A stretch of DNA of 64,000 bases, from positions 1 through 64,000 of the forward strand of contig NZ_CABVII010000029.1 in NCBI RefSeq assembly GCF_902497995.1, given 5' to 3'. The notes below the pieces were generated by a model that searched no databases, was not told the DNA's origin, and saw only the letters and a program-made list of their open reading frames with translations. The position numbers were made by a program, and so were the translations under genes. Below, piece after piece: positions 52,063-61,570 of this stretch; the first letter of the stretch is position 1, and each line of letters starts with the position of its first letter. The stretch comes from Pseudomonas fluorescens. Its GTDB lineage: Bacteria; Pseudomonadota; Gammaproteobacteria; Pseudomonadales; Pseudomonadaceae.

Positions 52063-53232
52063 TTAACGACTCCTTCGTAGCACTGATAGTCCAATAATCG
52101 CAGAAAGGGTTGAAGCAATCAGAACACCCACTTTCACCTCATCGAATACATGCGGGGAGTTTGGAAACGCTAAAGCGCCAATGAATAGGCTCATGGTGAA
52201 GCCTATGCCGCACAGTGCTGCTACTCCGTAGAGTTGAACCCAATTGCTGCCCTGCGGCAGTTTGGCAAGTCCAAAACGGATGGCGAGCGCAGCCGATGCG
52301 TAGACCCCCACCTGTTTCCCTATTACGAGCCCTAAGGCAACGCCAAGAGGAGCCGGCTCTACGAGGTTATTCACCGTGATGCCGGAAAGCGACACTCCTG
52401 CATTGGCGAATCCAAAGATAGGTACCACTGCGAAGGCTACCCAGGGGTGCAGTTTTTGTTCAAGGTACAAAAGGGGCGAGCGCGCCGCCTCATCAGGTTG
52501 GCCCAGAGGAATACAAAGGGCGAGTGCGACACCCGCCAATGTGGCATGTACCCCCGATTGAAGCATGAAGAACCACAACAAAGCCCCCGTGATGAGGTAA
52601 GGCAAAAGTTTCCTCACACCCAACTTATTCATCCCTGCCAATACCAGCAGAGCGCCCAATGCTGCGAGTAGCATGGGCACCGAGAGACCACTTGTGTAGA
52701 ACAAAGCAATGATCAGCACTGCTCCCAAATCATCCAGTATCGCGAGCGCAGAAAGGAAGATCTTTAGCGATACCGGCACCCTTTTTCCGAGCAACGACAA
52801 CACACCGAGAGCGAATGCAATATCGGTAGCAGAAGGGATGGCCCAGCCGTCAATGGTCTCGGAATTGCCCTGGTTAATCGCCACGTAAATCAGCGCCGGT
52901 ACGGCCATTCCGCCCAAGGCCGCAAAGCCCGGTAGCGATCTTTGCGCCCAGGACGCGAGTTGCCCGACCAGCATCTCGCGCTTGATCTCAAGCCCGACCA
53001 GCATAAAAAAAATGGCCATCAAGCCATCGTTTATCCACTGCTCCAGCGACAGCCCCGCAAACTGTGTGTGAAGTGCTGCGAAATAGTCTTTTGCCAGAGG
53101 CGAATTAGCGACAGTCAGCGCGGTGATTGCCGCTGCCATCAACACAAGACCTCCTGCAGATTCAGTGGCGAAAAATCGGCTGATGAACGCAAATGCATTC
53201 GGGGATTCGGAACGGCGGATAGACGTAGGCAT
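52063..53232 (-). CDS. nhaA: Na+/H+ antiporter NhaA
   Basis: 389 residues, normal NhaA length. It keeps the paired aspartates of the ion site in SALAILDDLGAVLIIALFYT and the family stretches LALCIPLGQ and FGFANAGVSLSG. Twelve hydrophobic segments. It exports sodium in exchange for protons at the inner membrane under alkaline or salt stress. GGAG precedes the ATG. Monocistronic on the minus strand after a short gap to the AbrB gene, which is co-oriented. Confidence 0.95.
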   Translation of the reverse strand: MPTSIRRSESPNAFAFISRFFATESAGGLVLMAAAITALTVANSPLAKDYFAALHTQFAGLSLEQWINDGLMAIFFMLVGLEIKREMLVGQLASWAQRSLPGFAALGGMAVPALIYVAINQGNSETIDGWAIPSATDIAFALGVLSLLGKRVPVSLKIFLSALAILDDLGAVLIIALFYTSGLSVPMLLAALGALLVLAGMNKLGVRKLLPYLITGALLWFFMLQSGVHATLAGVALALCIPLGQPDEAARSPLLYLEQKLHPWVAFAVVPIFGFANAGVSLSGITVNNLVEPAPLGVALGLVIGKQVGVYASAALAIRFGLAKLPQGSNWVQLYGVAALCGIGFTMSLFIGALAFPNSPHVFDEVKVGVLIASTLSAIIGLSVLRRSR

Positions 53233-53389
53233 TGAAACTCCACTTCAGCGCAATGACCCAACCTGAGCTTCCGCTAGGTTCAATCACGGTGTGAACGATC
53301 GGATTTCTTGGATCAGTTGCAGCATCGACCCCGTTCGAAGCCCCCATCATCGGACGCCAGCTTCTGAGGATCGAAGTTATAAACAGTGT

Positions 53390-54466
53390 TCAACGAGACA
53401 CGCGGGCATTCCACCTCATGATCAGATGGGCGCAAAAAGATCCGCTCAGTACCACGCCGATGAGCCTCAAAGTTTGCAATGCGACCACGAAGCTGGCGTC
53501 CGAACCCGTTTCCACGGCAATGATTGCCATGGCGTCCAGCCCCCCTGGACTCGTAGCCAGGAATACCGAGAGGAAGTCCTTTCCAAACAGGTAGCTCAGC
53601 GGCCAGGCTAATGCGGTACACAGCAGTATGAGCGCCACGTTGGCAACGACGATCACCGGAATCAACCTGGCGACGTGCTTGACCGTCGCGCGGTCGAAAC
53701 GCAACCCGATATAGCTCCCGATGACGCCATAGGCGAGTGTGACGAGTGTGCCGCTCAGGGTGATGTCCAACCACCCAAAGAGTTGTAAGGCACTCCCGAC
53801 GATAACGGTAGTCAGCAACGCGCCGGCGGGGAGCAAGTTGCCGCTCAACGCGCCAAGGAAGGCGATGGCAAGGCTCATTCCAAGGCCGATCCAAGTGAAA
53901 GGGAGCTCAGCAACGATGGGCGCGAGATGAGGGTGACTGGACCCTACAAATAGCGTGGAAATCCAAGCGCCCAGCATGACCACACAAACAACTCGCACAT
54001 ATTGCATGCAGGCCACCAGACGTCCGTCCGAGCCATTTTCCTCCGCCATCGCTATCATAGCCGACGCAGCCCCGGGAGCGGTTCCCCATGCTGAAGCGTC
54101 TGCAGGTATGGGGCTGAAACAAGCCAATCCGAGGCCGACCACGGCGCTTAACAATATGGTGATCGCAGTGACCAGCAGCATCAGGTGCCAGTCCTCACTC
54201 AACGCCAGAAGCACCCCGAGCGTCACTGACTTGGCGACCATTAACCCGACAATTCCCTGACCTGATCGGAACATCAGTCGCGGCACTCGAATACGAGTGC
54301 CGGCGACGCCCATGCAGATAGCAACGGCTAAAGGACCAAGAAGTAGAGCCGCGGGCAATCCCGCCTGATGCAGGACATAACCTGCAAGCCCGCCACCCCC
54401 GACTAATACCGCCCACTGCAGCCCAATCGGAAATTTTGCGAGTTCCATGAAGGAAGATCTCTTCAC
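53390..54466 (-). CDS. AbrB-family membrane protein
   Basis: 358 residues with eight to ten hydrophobic segments. LAGYVLHQAGLPAALLLGPLAVAI and a second repeat in the C-terminal half follow the AbrB (PF05145, formerly ammonia-monooxygenase-like) duplicated fold. The function is poorly known, with suspected transport or regulation of carboxylate uptake. It starts 21 bases after the OprD stop, so OprD and AbrB form an operon. It probably acts in the inner membrane. Confidence 0.85.
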   Translation of the reverse strand: MKRSSFMELAKFPIGLQWAVLVGGGGLAGYVLHQAGLPAALLLGPLAVAICMGVAGTRIRVPRLMFRSGQGIVGLMVAKSVTLGVLLALSEDWHLMLLVTAITILLSAVVGLGLACFSPIPADASAWGTAPGAASAMIAMAEENGSDGRLVACMQYVRVVCVVMLGAWISTLFVGSSHPHLAPIVAELPFTWIGLGMSLAIAFLGALSGNLLPAGALLTTVIVGSALQLFGWLDITLSGTLVTLAYGVIGSYIGLRFDRATVKHVARLIPVIVVANVALILLCTALAWPLSYLFGKDFLSVFLATSPGGLDAMAIIAVETGSDASFVVALQTLRLIGVVLSGSFCAHLIMRWNARVSR

Positions 54467-54487
54467 GTGATTCTCCCGAGGCTGCGT

Positions 54488-55753
54488 TTACAGGAGCGAA
54501 ATGGTGTACCCGATGATGAAACGGCTCTCATCGAGATCGCGCGAGAAGCCAGAGCGATAAGATGCGTTGCGATAGCGTACTGAAAGGTTTTTCAACATCC
54601 CGTTCTGAAATACATAGCTGATTTCAGAGTTGCGTTCCCATTCGTTTCCGTCGCCGGCAGCGCCCTTTACTTTGGCATTCGTGCCGCTGATATAACGAGT
54701 CATCACACTCAGGCCAGGTATGCCGATGCTCGCGAAATCGTAGTCATACCGGACTTGCCAGGAACGCTCTTTAGCTTCGGCGAAATCGTTGATCTGGGAA
54801 AAGTTGATCAGGTAGGGATCAGTGCCATCGACGTAAGCGAAGCCAGTGTCGCCAGACATCAGTTGCCAGCCCAGACCCAGGCCATGCCCGCTCTGTTTAT
54901 AGGACAGCATGCCGTTGAAAGCCTGGTTGTCGATCTCGCCTCCAGCACTTCTGCCGTAATCGCTGCTCGTAAAAAATCGAATGTCTGCATTCAGCGTGCC
55001 CTCACCGAGCTTGCGCCCGTATTTGAGACCCGCGAAGTGCTGACGATAGACGTCGTCCAGTTCAGCGGCGAAGTAGCTCAGGCTGAGTCTGTCGCTCAAC
55101 TGTGCCTCAACACCGACCAGGTTAAGATAGTCAGCGGCCACAGCGCCGCTGAACCGTTTGTTTTTATTGTTTAACTGAAGGTCTTGCTCGTCTGTGGAGT
55201 TACGTTGTTTGACGTTGGATAACTGGCCGCCTGTTAACGACAGCTTGCTGATTTCTGTCGAGGTGATCATTGCGCCTTCAAACGTCTGCGGGACGATGCG
55301 CCCATCGTTGTGCTTGAGCACAGGCAGTGTTGGGGTGAAGGTGCCGACCTTTAGATCGGTCTTGGAAATGCGCATTTTCGCGGTCAAGCCCAAGGAGGAG
55401 AATTCGTCGTCGGCCCGCCCGTCACTGCCGGTTGGCAGCATTCCGGTATCGACCCGGTCTGGAGAGGAATCCAGTTTGACACCGAGAAGGCCTAGCGTAT
55501 CCAGGCCAAACCCAACGGTCCCTTCTGTGTAGCCTGATTCCACCTTGAGTAAAAATCCCTGGGCCCACTCATCACGTTTCGACTGTCCTGAATCTTCTCG
55601 AAAGTCGCGATTGAAGTACATGTTGCGAAGTTGGAGAGACGCCTTGCTGTCTTCGATAAAGTCAGCGGAGGCTAAAGGCGCCCAAGCGGCAACTGAGAAT
55701 ACGAGCATGGCTGGAGCAGGCGATAAATAGGCTGGGTATTTCAACGCGGACAC
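54488..55753 (-). CDS. OprD-family outer-membrane porin
   Basis: About 421 residues with a signal sequence ending in ASADFIEDS. It has the OprD beginning (SKASLQLRNMYFNRDFR) and the beta-strand ending RDLDESRFIIGYTISLL. OprD porins admit small organic acids or amino acids. The start is GTG 55753, with a nearby TTG as alternative. It is divergent from the TAXI-TRAP genes across a 283-base promoter region, which suggests uptake of the same compound through both membranes. Confidence 0.9.
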   Translation of the reverse strand: MSALKYPAYLSPAPAMLVFSVAAWAPLASADFIEDSKASLQLRNMYFNRDFREDSGQSKRDEWAQGFLLKVESGYTEGTVGFGLDTLGLLGVKLDSSPDRVDTGMLPTGSDGRADDEFSSLGLTAKMRISKTDLKVGTFTPTLPVLKHNDGRIVPQTFEGAMITSTEISKLSLTGGQLSNVKQRNSTDEQDLQLNNKNKRFSGAVAADYLNLVGVEAQLSDRLSLSYFAAELDDVYRQHFAGLKYGRKLGEGTLNADIRFFTSSDYGRSAGGEIDNQAFNGMLSYKQSGHGLGLGWQLMSGDTGFAYVDGTDPYLINFSQINDFAEAKERSWQVRYDYDFASIGIPGLSVMTRYISGTNAKVKGAAGDGNEWERNSEISYVFQNGMLKNLSVRYRNASYRSGFSRDLDESRFIIGYTISLL

Positions 55754-56036
55754 CTTTTTTGTTATTCGAATTTTATGTAGGGAAGGGCTGGATCCCGTTT
55801 TGCTTTAGCCTAATGGGGTGGGCCGTCTGCCAGCTTTCAAATAACTCATCTGCGTATGACTTTTGGTAAAACCGCTATTTCGGCGCTTCGTTATGATGGG
55901 ATCACGAGAAGCCCAGCCGGGTTGCCACGCTATCTTCTAGCGCAGGCTACTGGGTGCCCCTGAGCAGTAAAGATTCAAGCTGTGGGTGCAGGGGTTCATG
56001 AAGGGCATCGTTCAAATACAAGCATCGAGGTCTGAA

Positions 56037-57014
56037 ATGCAGAACAACAAGAACAAGAACGACAAATCGAAACTGAAGACACTGGCTGTTATGGGCTGCG
56101 CGAGTTTGCTGCTCGCTATGGCTTCCGCGAATGCTGCGCAATTGTCGATTGCGACGGGCGGTACGACCGGTGTCTTCTATGCGTACGGTGGCGCGCTGGC
56201 CAATGTCGTGAGCAAAAAAAATCCGGACATTTCCATGGTCGCTGAGTCCACCGGGGGGACGGTGGAAAATATCAAGATGCTGGCCAAGGGGCAGGCGGAT
56301 CTGGCGACCGTGTCGGCCGACGTCGTGTATGAGGCGTACACCAACTTCAAGAAGTCCAAACATTTCCGGGAAAAGGTCGAGATGTATGGCCTGTTCAATA
56401 TGTACCAGCAACCTCATCACATCGTCACTTTGAAAAACAGCGCAGTGAAGGGGCTCGCTGATATTCGCGAGAGACGCGTGGTAGTCGGAGCTCCTGGCTC
56501 CGGGACTGAAGTGAAAACGCGGATGATGCTTGAATCTGTGGGTATCACTTATAAAGACTTCAAGCCTGAGTTCCTGACTTTTGGTGAAGGCGTCGAGGCG
56601 CTGCAGGATGGCACCGTGGAAGCTGTCTTCCTCGGGGTTAACTATCCTGCGCCGGCGATCATGAGTTTGGCGATGACCAACCCGATCGAGCTGTTGTCCC
56701 TGACCGATGATCAGGTCAGCACCATACGCAAGGACTATCCGTTCCTCGACCGGGTCGTCATCCCTGCGAACACCTATAAAGGTGTCCCTCACGACGCGCA
56801 AACGGTATCGGTACAGACCCTGGTGGTTGCGGGCACGAAATTGTCCGAAGAAGAGGCCTACCAGATCGTCAAGACAATGTTCGAAAACAAGCCAGAGTTG
56901 GAAGGTATCAACCACGCGTTCAAGCTGACCACGTTGCAAAACGCATCCAATACAGCGGTGCCGCTGCACCCGGGTGCGGCTCGCTATTACCGCGAGGCAG
57001 GCGTTCTGCAGTGA
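56037..57014 (+). CDS. TAXI-family TRAP transporter binding protein
   Basis: 325 residues from ATG 56037, preceded by GAGG. The signal peptide (KLKTLAVMGCASLLLAMASA) ends before NAAQLSIATGG. IATGGTTGVFYAYGGALA, the TAXI start, and GAPGSGTEVKTRMML are diagnostic. It captures a carboxylate or amino acid in the periplasm and hands it to the permease encoded 69 bases downstream. A longer frame from 55986 has no signal for initiation. Confidence 0.93.
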   Translation: MQNNKNKNDKSKLKTLAVMGCASLLLAMASANAAQLSIATGGTTGVFYAYGGALANVVSKKNPDISMVAESTGGTVENIKMLAKGQADLATVSADVVYEAYTNFKKSKHFREKVEMYGLFNMYQQPHHIVTLKNSAVKGLADIRERRVVVGAPGSGTEVKTRMMLESVGITYKDFKPEFLTFGEGVEALQDGTVEAVFLGVNYPAPAIMSLAMTNPIELLSLTDDQVSTIRKDYPFLDRVVIPANTYKGVPHDAQTVSVQTLVVAGTKLSEEEAYQIVKTMFENKPELEGINHAFKLTTLQNASNTAVPLHPGAARYYREAGVLQ

Positions 57015-57082
57015 TAAATGGAGGAGCGTGCGCCTCCTCTGATTGATTGTTTTTGCCGGTGTTCTGGTAGAGGAAAAGTATC

Positions 57083-58960
57083 ATGACGTCTAGGAAAACC
57101 TTGGGAGCGACGATTATCGTCCTCTCCCTGTTGTTCACCGCTTTCCAGGTCTACACAGCCAGCACTGGCCTGATGACCGCGTTGCTCCAGCGCAGTATCC
57201 ATCTGTCTTTCGTCTTGGCTTTGGTATTTTTGTTCTTCCCTGCATTCAAGGATTCCAAAAGCACTTTCCTGATTGACATTCCGTTGGTGCTGGCCGCTCT
57301 CGCCAGTGGCATCTACTTGTATGTCTCCTTCGATGACCTGGTCTATCGCATAGGTGATCCGACAGGCATCGATCTCATCATCGGCGGCATGACATTGGTG
57401 GTATTGCTCGAGGCAACCCGCCGCACCGTCGGTTGGGTGATGACCCTGCTGGCTCTGATTGCCCTGGTTTACAGCTACTTCGGTCGTTATCTGCCCGAGC
57501 CGTTTGGTCATTCCGGTCGTGACGTGGAGCGTATTGTCACTCAGATGTTCTACTCGACCGAGGGGATCTATGGCGTACCGTTGGGTGTGGCCGCGACCTA
57601 CGTGTTTCTGTTCATTTTGTTCGGTTCCTTCATGGAAAAGTGCGGAGTGGGCAGCCTCTTCATTAACCTGGCCAATGCGTTCGCTGGTAAATACCAGGGT
57701 GGCCCGGCCAAAGTGGGCATCATTGCGACCATGACAGTGGGCATGGTGTCCGGCAGTCCTGTATCAGATGCAGCGACTACTGGTGCTTTCACCATTCCGA
57801 TGATGAAGCGGGTTGGCTACAAGGCGCGCACAGCAGCGGCGATTGAGGCTGTAGGCGCTTCCGGCGCATCGCTGATGCCGCCAGTGATGGGTGCAGGTGC
57901 TTTTGTGATGGCGGACATGACCGGCGTGCCCTACAGCCAGATCATCCTGCACGCGATAATTCCTGCGCTATTGTTCTATGCAGCCTTGATGTTCGTGGTA
58001 GGCAACGAAGCGCGCAAAGACAATCTGAAGTCACTTCCCGCTGATGAAATACCAGGTAAGCGCGACGCATTGATGAAGAGTCTGCGCCTGCTGATTCCGC
58101 TGAGTGTGCTCATCATTTCGCTCGCTGTATTGCAGGTGTCGCCATTGCGCGCAGCATTGTTCGCCACGGCAGTGATTCTGCTCACGACGCTGGTCTATAA
58201 CTTCTTCAAACCCGAACTTAAGGTGCCGATGATGCATCTAGTCGAGGCATTGATCGAAACTCCGAGGAAGGTGCTCGTGGTCTCGGTAGCCTGTGCCACG
58301 GCAGGTATCATCATCGGCATGCTGGGTATGACTGGGCTGGGCCTCAAGTTGTCGGACATCTTGATGTCGGCGTCCCACGGTTATCTCCCGTTAGCGCTGC
58401 TGTTTGCGATGGTTATTTCCATTGTTCTGGGCATGGGATTGCCGCCAACTGCCGCGTATATCGTGATGGCCGTAACTGCCGCGCCGTTCCTTGTGCAGAT
58501 GGGCGTTCCGTTGATCGTAGCGCACTTCTTCGTGTTCATTTACTGCTGCTACGCGCCGATCACGCCGCCAGTGGCTTTAGCGGCCTTTACTACTGCAGGC
58601 ATCGCCGGGTGCGATCCGTTCAAGGCCGGGCTAGAAGCGTTCCGTATCAGCTTGACCGGTTTTGTCCTCCCGGTGATGGTGGTCTACAACAACGCGTTGC
58701 TGGGTATGGGCGAGTGGCATCAAATTCTCGCGGCCGCGGTACTGGCGTTGTTTGCAGTCTGGATGATGTCCATTGCGCTGGTTGGATGGTATCAACGCCG
58801 TGTGAACATCGCCTGGCGTTTGCTCCTTGCATCTGCTGCGATGTGCTGTCTGGTGCCTACGCTGTGGGCGAACGTGGTTGCGCTGGGCGTATTGGCGATC
58901 TTCGTCCTGACCCAAACCTCGCTGCTGAAACGGGGCCAACCGCTCGCGCACCTCTCCTGA
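57083..58960 (+). CDS. TRAP transporter fused permease (4TM-12TM)
   Basis: 625 residues, the length of a fused small-and-large subunit TRAP permease. About four N-terminal helices, then the large domain with GSPVSDAATTGAFTIPMMKR and GMGLPPTAAYIVMAV. It imports the ligand bound by the TAXI protein using an ion gradient. GAGGAAA precedes the ATG. A LysR gene follows on the same strand after 130 bases. Confidence 0.95.
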   Translation: MTSRKTLGATIIVLSLLFTAFQVYTASTGLMTALLQRSIHLSFVLALVFLFFPAFKDSKSTFLIDIPLVLAALASGIYLYVSFDDLVYRIGDPTGIDLIIGGMTLVVLLEATRRTVGWVMTLLALIALVYSYFGRYLPEPFGHSGRDVERIVTQMFYSTEGIYGVPLGVAATYVFLFILFGSFMEKCGVGSLFINLANAFAGKYQGGPAKVGIIATMTVGMVSGSPVSDAATTGAFTIPMMKRVGYKARTAAAIEAVGASGASLMPPVMGAGAFVMADMTGVPYSQIILHAIIPALLFYAALMFVVGNEARKDNLKSLPADEIPGKRDALMKSLRLLIPLSVLIISLAVLQVSPLRAALFATAVILLTTLVYNFFKPELKVPMMHLVEALIETPRKVLVVSVACATAGIIIGMLGMTGLGLKLSDILMSASHGYLPLALLFAMVISIVLGMGLPPTAAYIVMAVTAAPFLVQMGVPLIVAHFFVFIYCCYAPITPPVALAAFTTAGIAGCDPFKAGLEAFRISLTGFVLPVMVVYNNALLGMGEWHQILAAAVLALFAVWMMSIALVGWYQRRVNIAWRLLLASAAMCCLVPTLWANVVALGVLAIFVLTQTSLLKRGQPLAHLS

Positions 58961-59090
58961 TGTTCCGTCCCGATAGTGGAAAGCCTATGACTGGGTTTCC
59001 ACTACTCGGGGCTGCGGCTTTTAGCCAGCAGCGTCAAGCAGCCGTTATGACGTAGGCTTGCTGCAATCAACCGAGCAAAGGCCACGTGTC

Positions 59091-59993
59091 ATGTCCAATA
59101 CACCACCTCTAAATGCGCTACGTGTCTTCGAATCTGTTGCTCGCCTCAAGAGCTTTTCTAAAGCCGCAGAGGAGTTACATGTCAGCCAGTCGGCAGTCAG
59201 CCGTCAGATCAGTTTGTTGGAAGGTTATCTGGAGGTGCAGTTCTTCCATCGGGATCGCACGGGTATCCGTCTGACCGAACTCGGCCAACAGTACTTCGAG
59301 GGTATCCAACCTGCTTTCGAGCGAATTGCAGAAGCTACCCGCGGCTTGACCGCACATTTGGAAGACGAGCCTCTGCGCATCCGCGTTTACTCCACGTTTG
59401 CCGCCCGTTGGCTAATGCACCGGCTACCAAGACTGAATAAAGCACATCCAAATCTGCGAATTCGCATCACCACGGCTATCGCCCCCGTGGATTTCAACAA
59501 CGAGCGTGTTGATGCCGCCATCCAGCTTGGTGATGGAGAGTGGGAGGGTTTGCGTTCCGACTTCCTGTTTGCGGACGAACTGCGTCCAGTCTGCCGGCCG
59601 AAGCTGGTCTCGGGATTGCCAGCCGGTCGAACCCCCGAACAGGTGTTCAAGCATCGCCTGATCCATTCTTATTACCGCAAACAGGACTGGTTCGATTGGT
59701 TTGCGTCGGCGGGTATTGAATACAGCATGGAGCCAGATCCCTTCATGCTGCCGAGTTCTCTGCTGGCCTATCAGGCGGCGCACGATGGCCTGGGTATTGC
59801 CATAGCGCAAACGCGCATGGTGGAGCAGGAGTTGCGCTCTGGGACACTCATTTATTTCTGTGAACACACCCTCACCCGTGGTCTCGGCTACTACCTGGTT
59901 AGCCAGCCGAACTCACCCCGAGAAAACAAGATCGCCTGTTTCCGGGCCTGGCTGATGGAAGAAATCAGCTCAAAGTTTTTACCGGGGCAATAA
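59091..59993 (+). CDS. LysR-type regulator (GcvA-like)
   Basis: 300 residues: PPLNALRVFESVARLKSFSKAAEELHVSQSAVSRQISLLEGYL and a substrate domain with LRIRVYSTFAARWLMHRLPR, typical of the GcvA/AmpR branch. It stands between the TRAP genes and the PrpD gene, 25 bases ahead of the latter, and probably senses the transported compound or its CoA ester. Confidence 0.92.
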   Translation: MSNTPPLNALRVFESVARLKSFSKAAEELHVSQSAVSRQISLLEGYLEVQFFHRDRTGIRLTELGQQYFEGIQPAFERIAEATRGLTAHLEDEPLRIRVYSTFAARWLMHRLPRLNKAHPNLRIRITTAIAPVDFNNERVDAAIQLGDGEWEGLRSDFLFADELRPVCRPKLVSGLPAGRTPEQVFKHRLIHSYYRKQDWFDWFASAGIEYSMEPDPFMLPSSLLAYQAAHDGLGIAIAQTRMVEQELRSGTLIYFCEHTLTRGLGYYLVSQPNSPRENKIACFRAWLMEEISSKFLPGQ

Positions 59994-60018
59994 CCCAATC
60001 AGTAACGATAGGTATCCC

Positions 60019-61377
60019 ATGACAACTCTAATAGAACAATTGGCGGACTACAGCGTCTCCGAAGCAAACTCAACGTTACGCGGCGATGTACGGCATCATG
60101 CAAAGCGCGCGGTTCTCGACTGGTTTGCTGCGATGTATCCTGGCACCCGTGAACCAGTCGCCCAACGACTTGCCCAATCCTACGCCGATGAGCACGGCAC
60201 CGGCCGCAGTAGTCTTCCCGGTTACGGCGCTACGGCTCTACCGACGACAGCGGCGTGGATCAATGGCACTTCATCGCATGCTGTCGAATTCGATGACATA
60301 TTCAAGGATGCGATTTATCACCCGGGCGTGCCGACGGTGTCGGCTGCCTTGGCTGTCGGTGAGCATATCGGTGCCAGCGGCGAAGATTTCCTTCGTGCCG
60401 TGGTGGTGGGTTACGAAATATCCACCCGCATTGGTGCGGCAGTACAGCCGTCCCATTACCACTTTTTCCATACGACCGGCACGATCGGTTGCTTCGCCAG
60501 CGCCGCTGCTGCGGCTTTCCTGTTGGCACCCAAGGATCGTCTGGTCATGGCTCATGCCCTGGCAACGGCTGGATCGTTTGCCGCCGGCCTGCAGCAGGCG
60601 TTCCGTTCCGACTCGATGACCAAAGCGTTGCACGGCGGCCACGCTGCGTCGGCGGGCATCACCGCGGCGCGGGCAGCGGCCAGTGGCGTCACCGGCGCAC
60701 TGGATATCCTTGAGGGTGAGGTTGGCTTCGGTGCCGCCATGAGTATCGATCCGCAATGGCACAAGGTGACCGAGGGGCTTGGCAGTAGCTACAACATTAC
60801 TCGCATCACGCAGAAGACCCATTGCTGCTGCGGCCACACCTTTGCGGCTATCGACGCCGTGCAGCTATTGCGCGAACAGTTATCTCAAAACGAGCGCGAC
60901 CAGGTGGTGCGGATTGAAGTAGATACCTACAAAACCGCATTGGACGTCACTGGAAATTACGAGCCGGTGTCTGCTTACCAGGCCAAGTTCAGCATGCCTT
61001 ACGTGCTGGTACAGGCGCTGCGTTACGGCAGTGTGCGTCTTGAGGCGTTTTCCGATGCGCGTCTGGCTGAGCCCGCTAGCCGCGAGATGATGCAAAAGGT
61101 GGTGATGACTGCCTGCCCTGAATTGACCCGGCAGTTCCCGTTGGCCCGTGCGGCGCGGGTACGCCTGGTACTGCAGGATGGCCGCGTGCTGGAACATTTT
61201 TCGCCTTTCCGCAAGGGTGATCCGGAAGCGCCGTTGACCGATCTGGAGCTGGAGCAAAAATTCGCTGAACTGGTCACGCCCGTTATTGGTTCTGACGCCA
61301 CGCGTTGGCTCGGAAGCCAGATCTGGAAATTGGAAGAACTACAGCTATCGGACCTGAACTTGGTCTCCTTGGGCTGA
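60019..61377 (+). CDS. MmgE/PrpD-family protein
   Basis: 452 residues of the MmgE/PrpD fold. TSSHAVEFDDIFKDAIYHPG (about 76-95), the substrate-binding His region HKVTEGLGSSYNITRITQKTHCCCGH with a cysteine run, and a C-terminal swap domain. The family includes 2-methylcitrate dehydratase, cis-aconitate decarboxylase and iminodisuccinate epimerase. Which reaction is catalysed cannot be told. Nearby transport and CoA genes suggest it opens or isomerises a dicarboxylate. Confidence 0.88.
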   Translation: MTTLIEQLADYSVSEANSTLRGDVRHHAKRAVLDWFAAMYPGTREPVAQRLAQSYADEHGTGRSSLPGYGATALPTTAAWINGTSSHAVEFDDIFKDAIYHPGVPTVSAALAVGEHIGASGEDFLRAVVVGYEISTRIGAAVQPSHYHFFHTTGTIGCFASAAAAAFLLAPKDRLVMAHALATAGSFAAGLQQAFRSDSMTKALHGGHAASAGITAARAAASGVTGALDILEGEVGFGAAMSIDPQWHKVTEGLGSSYNITRITQKTHCCCGHTFAAIDAVQLLREQLSQNERDQVVRIEVDTYKTALDVTGNYEPVSAYQAKFSMPYVLVQALRYGSVRLEAFSDARLAEPASREMMQKVVMTACPELTRQFPLARAARVRLVLQDGRVLEHFSPFRKGDPEAPLTDLELEQKFAELVTPVIGSDATRWLGSQIWKLEELQLSDLNLVSLG

Positions 61378-61513
61378 TGAGTGTTGGCCACCAAGTGTTC
61401 CGGTGGCCTTCTTGAATTCGAGCGCACACAGCGTAACTAGCGGCTTGCACTGTTCCACGCGATTGACTAGCACCCTGGCACTTCGGTGAAGTGCGCCCCA
61501 TTCGATCTACACA

Positions 61514-61557
61514 AACAACAAGGCCCCGCGCAGTCACCTGCCCGGGGCCTTGTTGTT
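61514..61557. terminator. Bidirectional terminator
   Basis: 15-bp perfect arms AACAACAAGGCCCCG and CGGGGCCTTGTTGTT around 14 bases, with A/T tracts on both sides. It separates the convergent PrpD and hydratase-dehydrogenase genes. Confidence 0.9.
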
Positions 61558-61570
61558 TAATGAGGCTTAT

